Source: Lumbricus terrestris (Eukaryota; Annelida; Clitellata; Crassiclitellata; Lumbricidae). From it: DNA of 64,000 nucleotides. The stretch spans positions 30,391,116 to 30,455,115 of the forward strand of contig OX457042.1 in NCBI GenBank assembly GCA_949752735.1, given 5' to 3'. The position numbers and the translations under genes were made by a program. Within the stretch, counting starts at the first letter, position 1. Each line of letters starts with the position of its first letter. Of this stretch, positions 63,611 to 64,000 are shown one piece after another. Under the pieces are notes generated by a model that did no database searches, had not been told where the DNA came from, and saw nothing but the letters and a program-made list of their open reading frames with translations.

Positions 63611-64000
63611 TTCGTGTATAGATTTTTGGGTTTCTTATGCTTTCGAGTGTTAAACACGCGACCCGGCTGTTACCCGATAACAGCAGGTCACGAAAATCAA
63701 TGCCGGGTAGCAGACCCTGACAGAACCGACTCACTTTCAGCCCTGAACACATTGAATTGGAGCGCCTCATATCGGTGTGCACTGTGATCGGCGCTGTATA
63801 AATTTACGGATGCAATACAATGCATGTATTATGCACATATATACGTGCATACATGCATGTATGCAGATTCAGCAGCCTAAATCTTAAAAACTGAAAGTTA
63901 ATAATCGTTCCATAGTTAACGAGATAGAGAAGACGTTCAGACTTGTTCAGAAATGCTCAAGCTTTCAGAGAAATTTAGATTTTAAACAAAGACTTAGCGC
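63611..64000. other. Spacer with possible SINE tail
   Basis: GGAGCGCCTCATAT...GGCGCTGTATAAATTT at 63758-63803 resembles the SINE tail. CATGCAT runs follow. No gene. Confidence 0.35.

Overview
The window looks like nuclear DNA of a marine invertebrate deuterostome, most likely an echinoderm or a close relative. This is an inference. The genes have introns and vertebrate-type splice signals. The LTR element belongs to the Gmr1 group, which is known from deuterostomes. The UDP-glycosyltransferase (UGT) genes have a two-exon structure unlike the vertebrate UGT1/UGT2 layout. SINEs, LINEs, hAT-like MITEs and microsatellites fill the spaces between genes. No prokaryotic features are present.

The backbone is a tandem array of UGT paralogues, called A to I here in map order. 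Each codes for about 527 residues: signal peptide, N-terminal acceptor domain, C-terminal sugar-nucleotide domain, one membrane span and a KxKxx tail. One phase-0 intron cuts the UGT signature between ...EALYHG and VPMIGFPF.... Complete, apparently intact genes are C (20667-22974, -), D (29112-32245, -), F (43904-46418, +), H (50940-54871, -) and I (58614-61394, -). A (9084-10235, -) shows only its first exon; its last exon must lie left of the window. B (15912-19293, -), E (37742-37996, -) and G (47878-48771, -) are pseudogenes, and a broken last exon sits at 43129-43665. F is the only gene on the + strand and forms an inverted duplication with G. It appears to have landed inside an older minus-strand gene made of G plus the broken exon.

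Region by region. 1-9083: intron of gene A, holding an hAT-like MITE and a complete Gmr1-like LTR retrotransposon (1698-8650) with matching LTRs, an open gag-pol frame and a 5-bp target duplication. 10-16 kb: a decayed DNA transposon, a hAT transposase scrap, a foldback element with telomere-like core, a SINE and a MITE. 16-23 kb: genes B and C. 23-29 kb: microsatellite, a second decayed DNA transposon, a tRNA-like tandem array and a minisatellite. 29-32 kb: gene D. 33-42 kb: the ruin of gene E, opened by a foldback, a 1.97-kb near-perfect palindrome, MITEs, a LINE with an 11-bp target duplication and another insertion. 43-49 kb: F/G. 50-55 kb: gene H with a second large foldback element in its intron. 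55-64 kb: nested MITEs, LINE pieces, gene I, a 320-bp (CATA)n tract and a Helitron-like end.

If expressed, the UGT proteins would be ER-membrane enzymes moving a sugar from a UDP-sugar to small lipophilic molecules. Most gene copies share a promoter block about 205-220 bp before the ATG (about 320 bp in A), so they may be regulated together. Much of the non-coding sequence can be dated by comparing paralogous introns and promoters. These give natural empty sites for several insertions.
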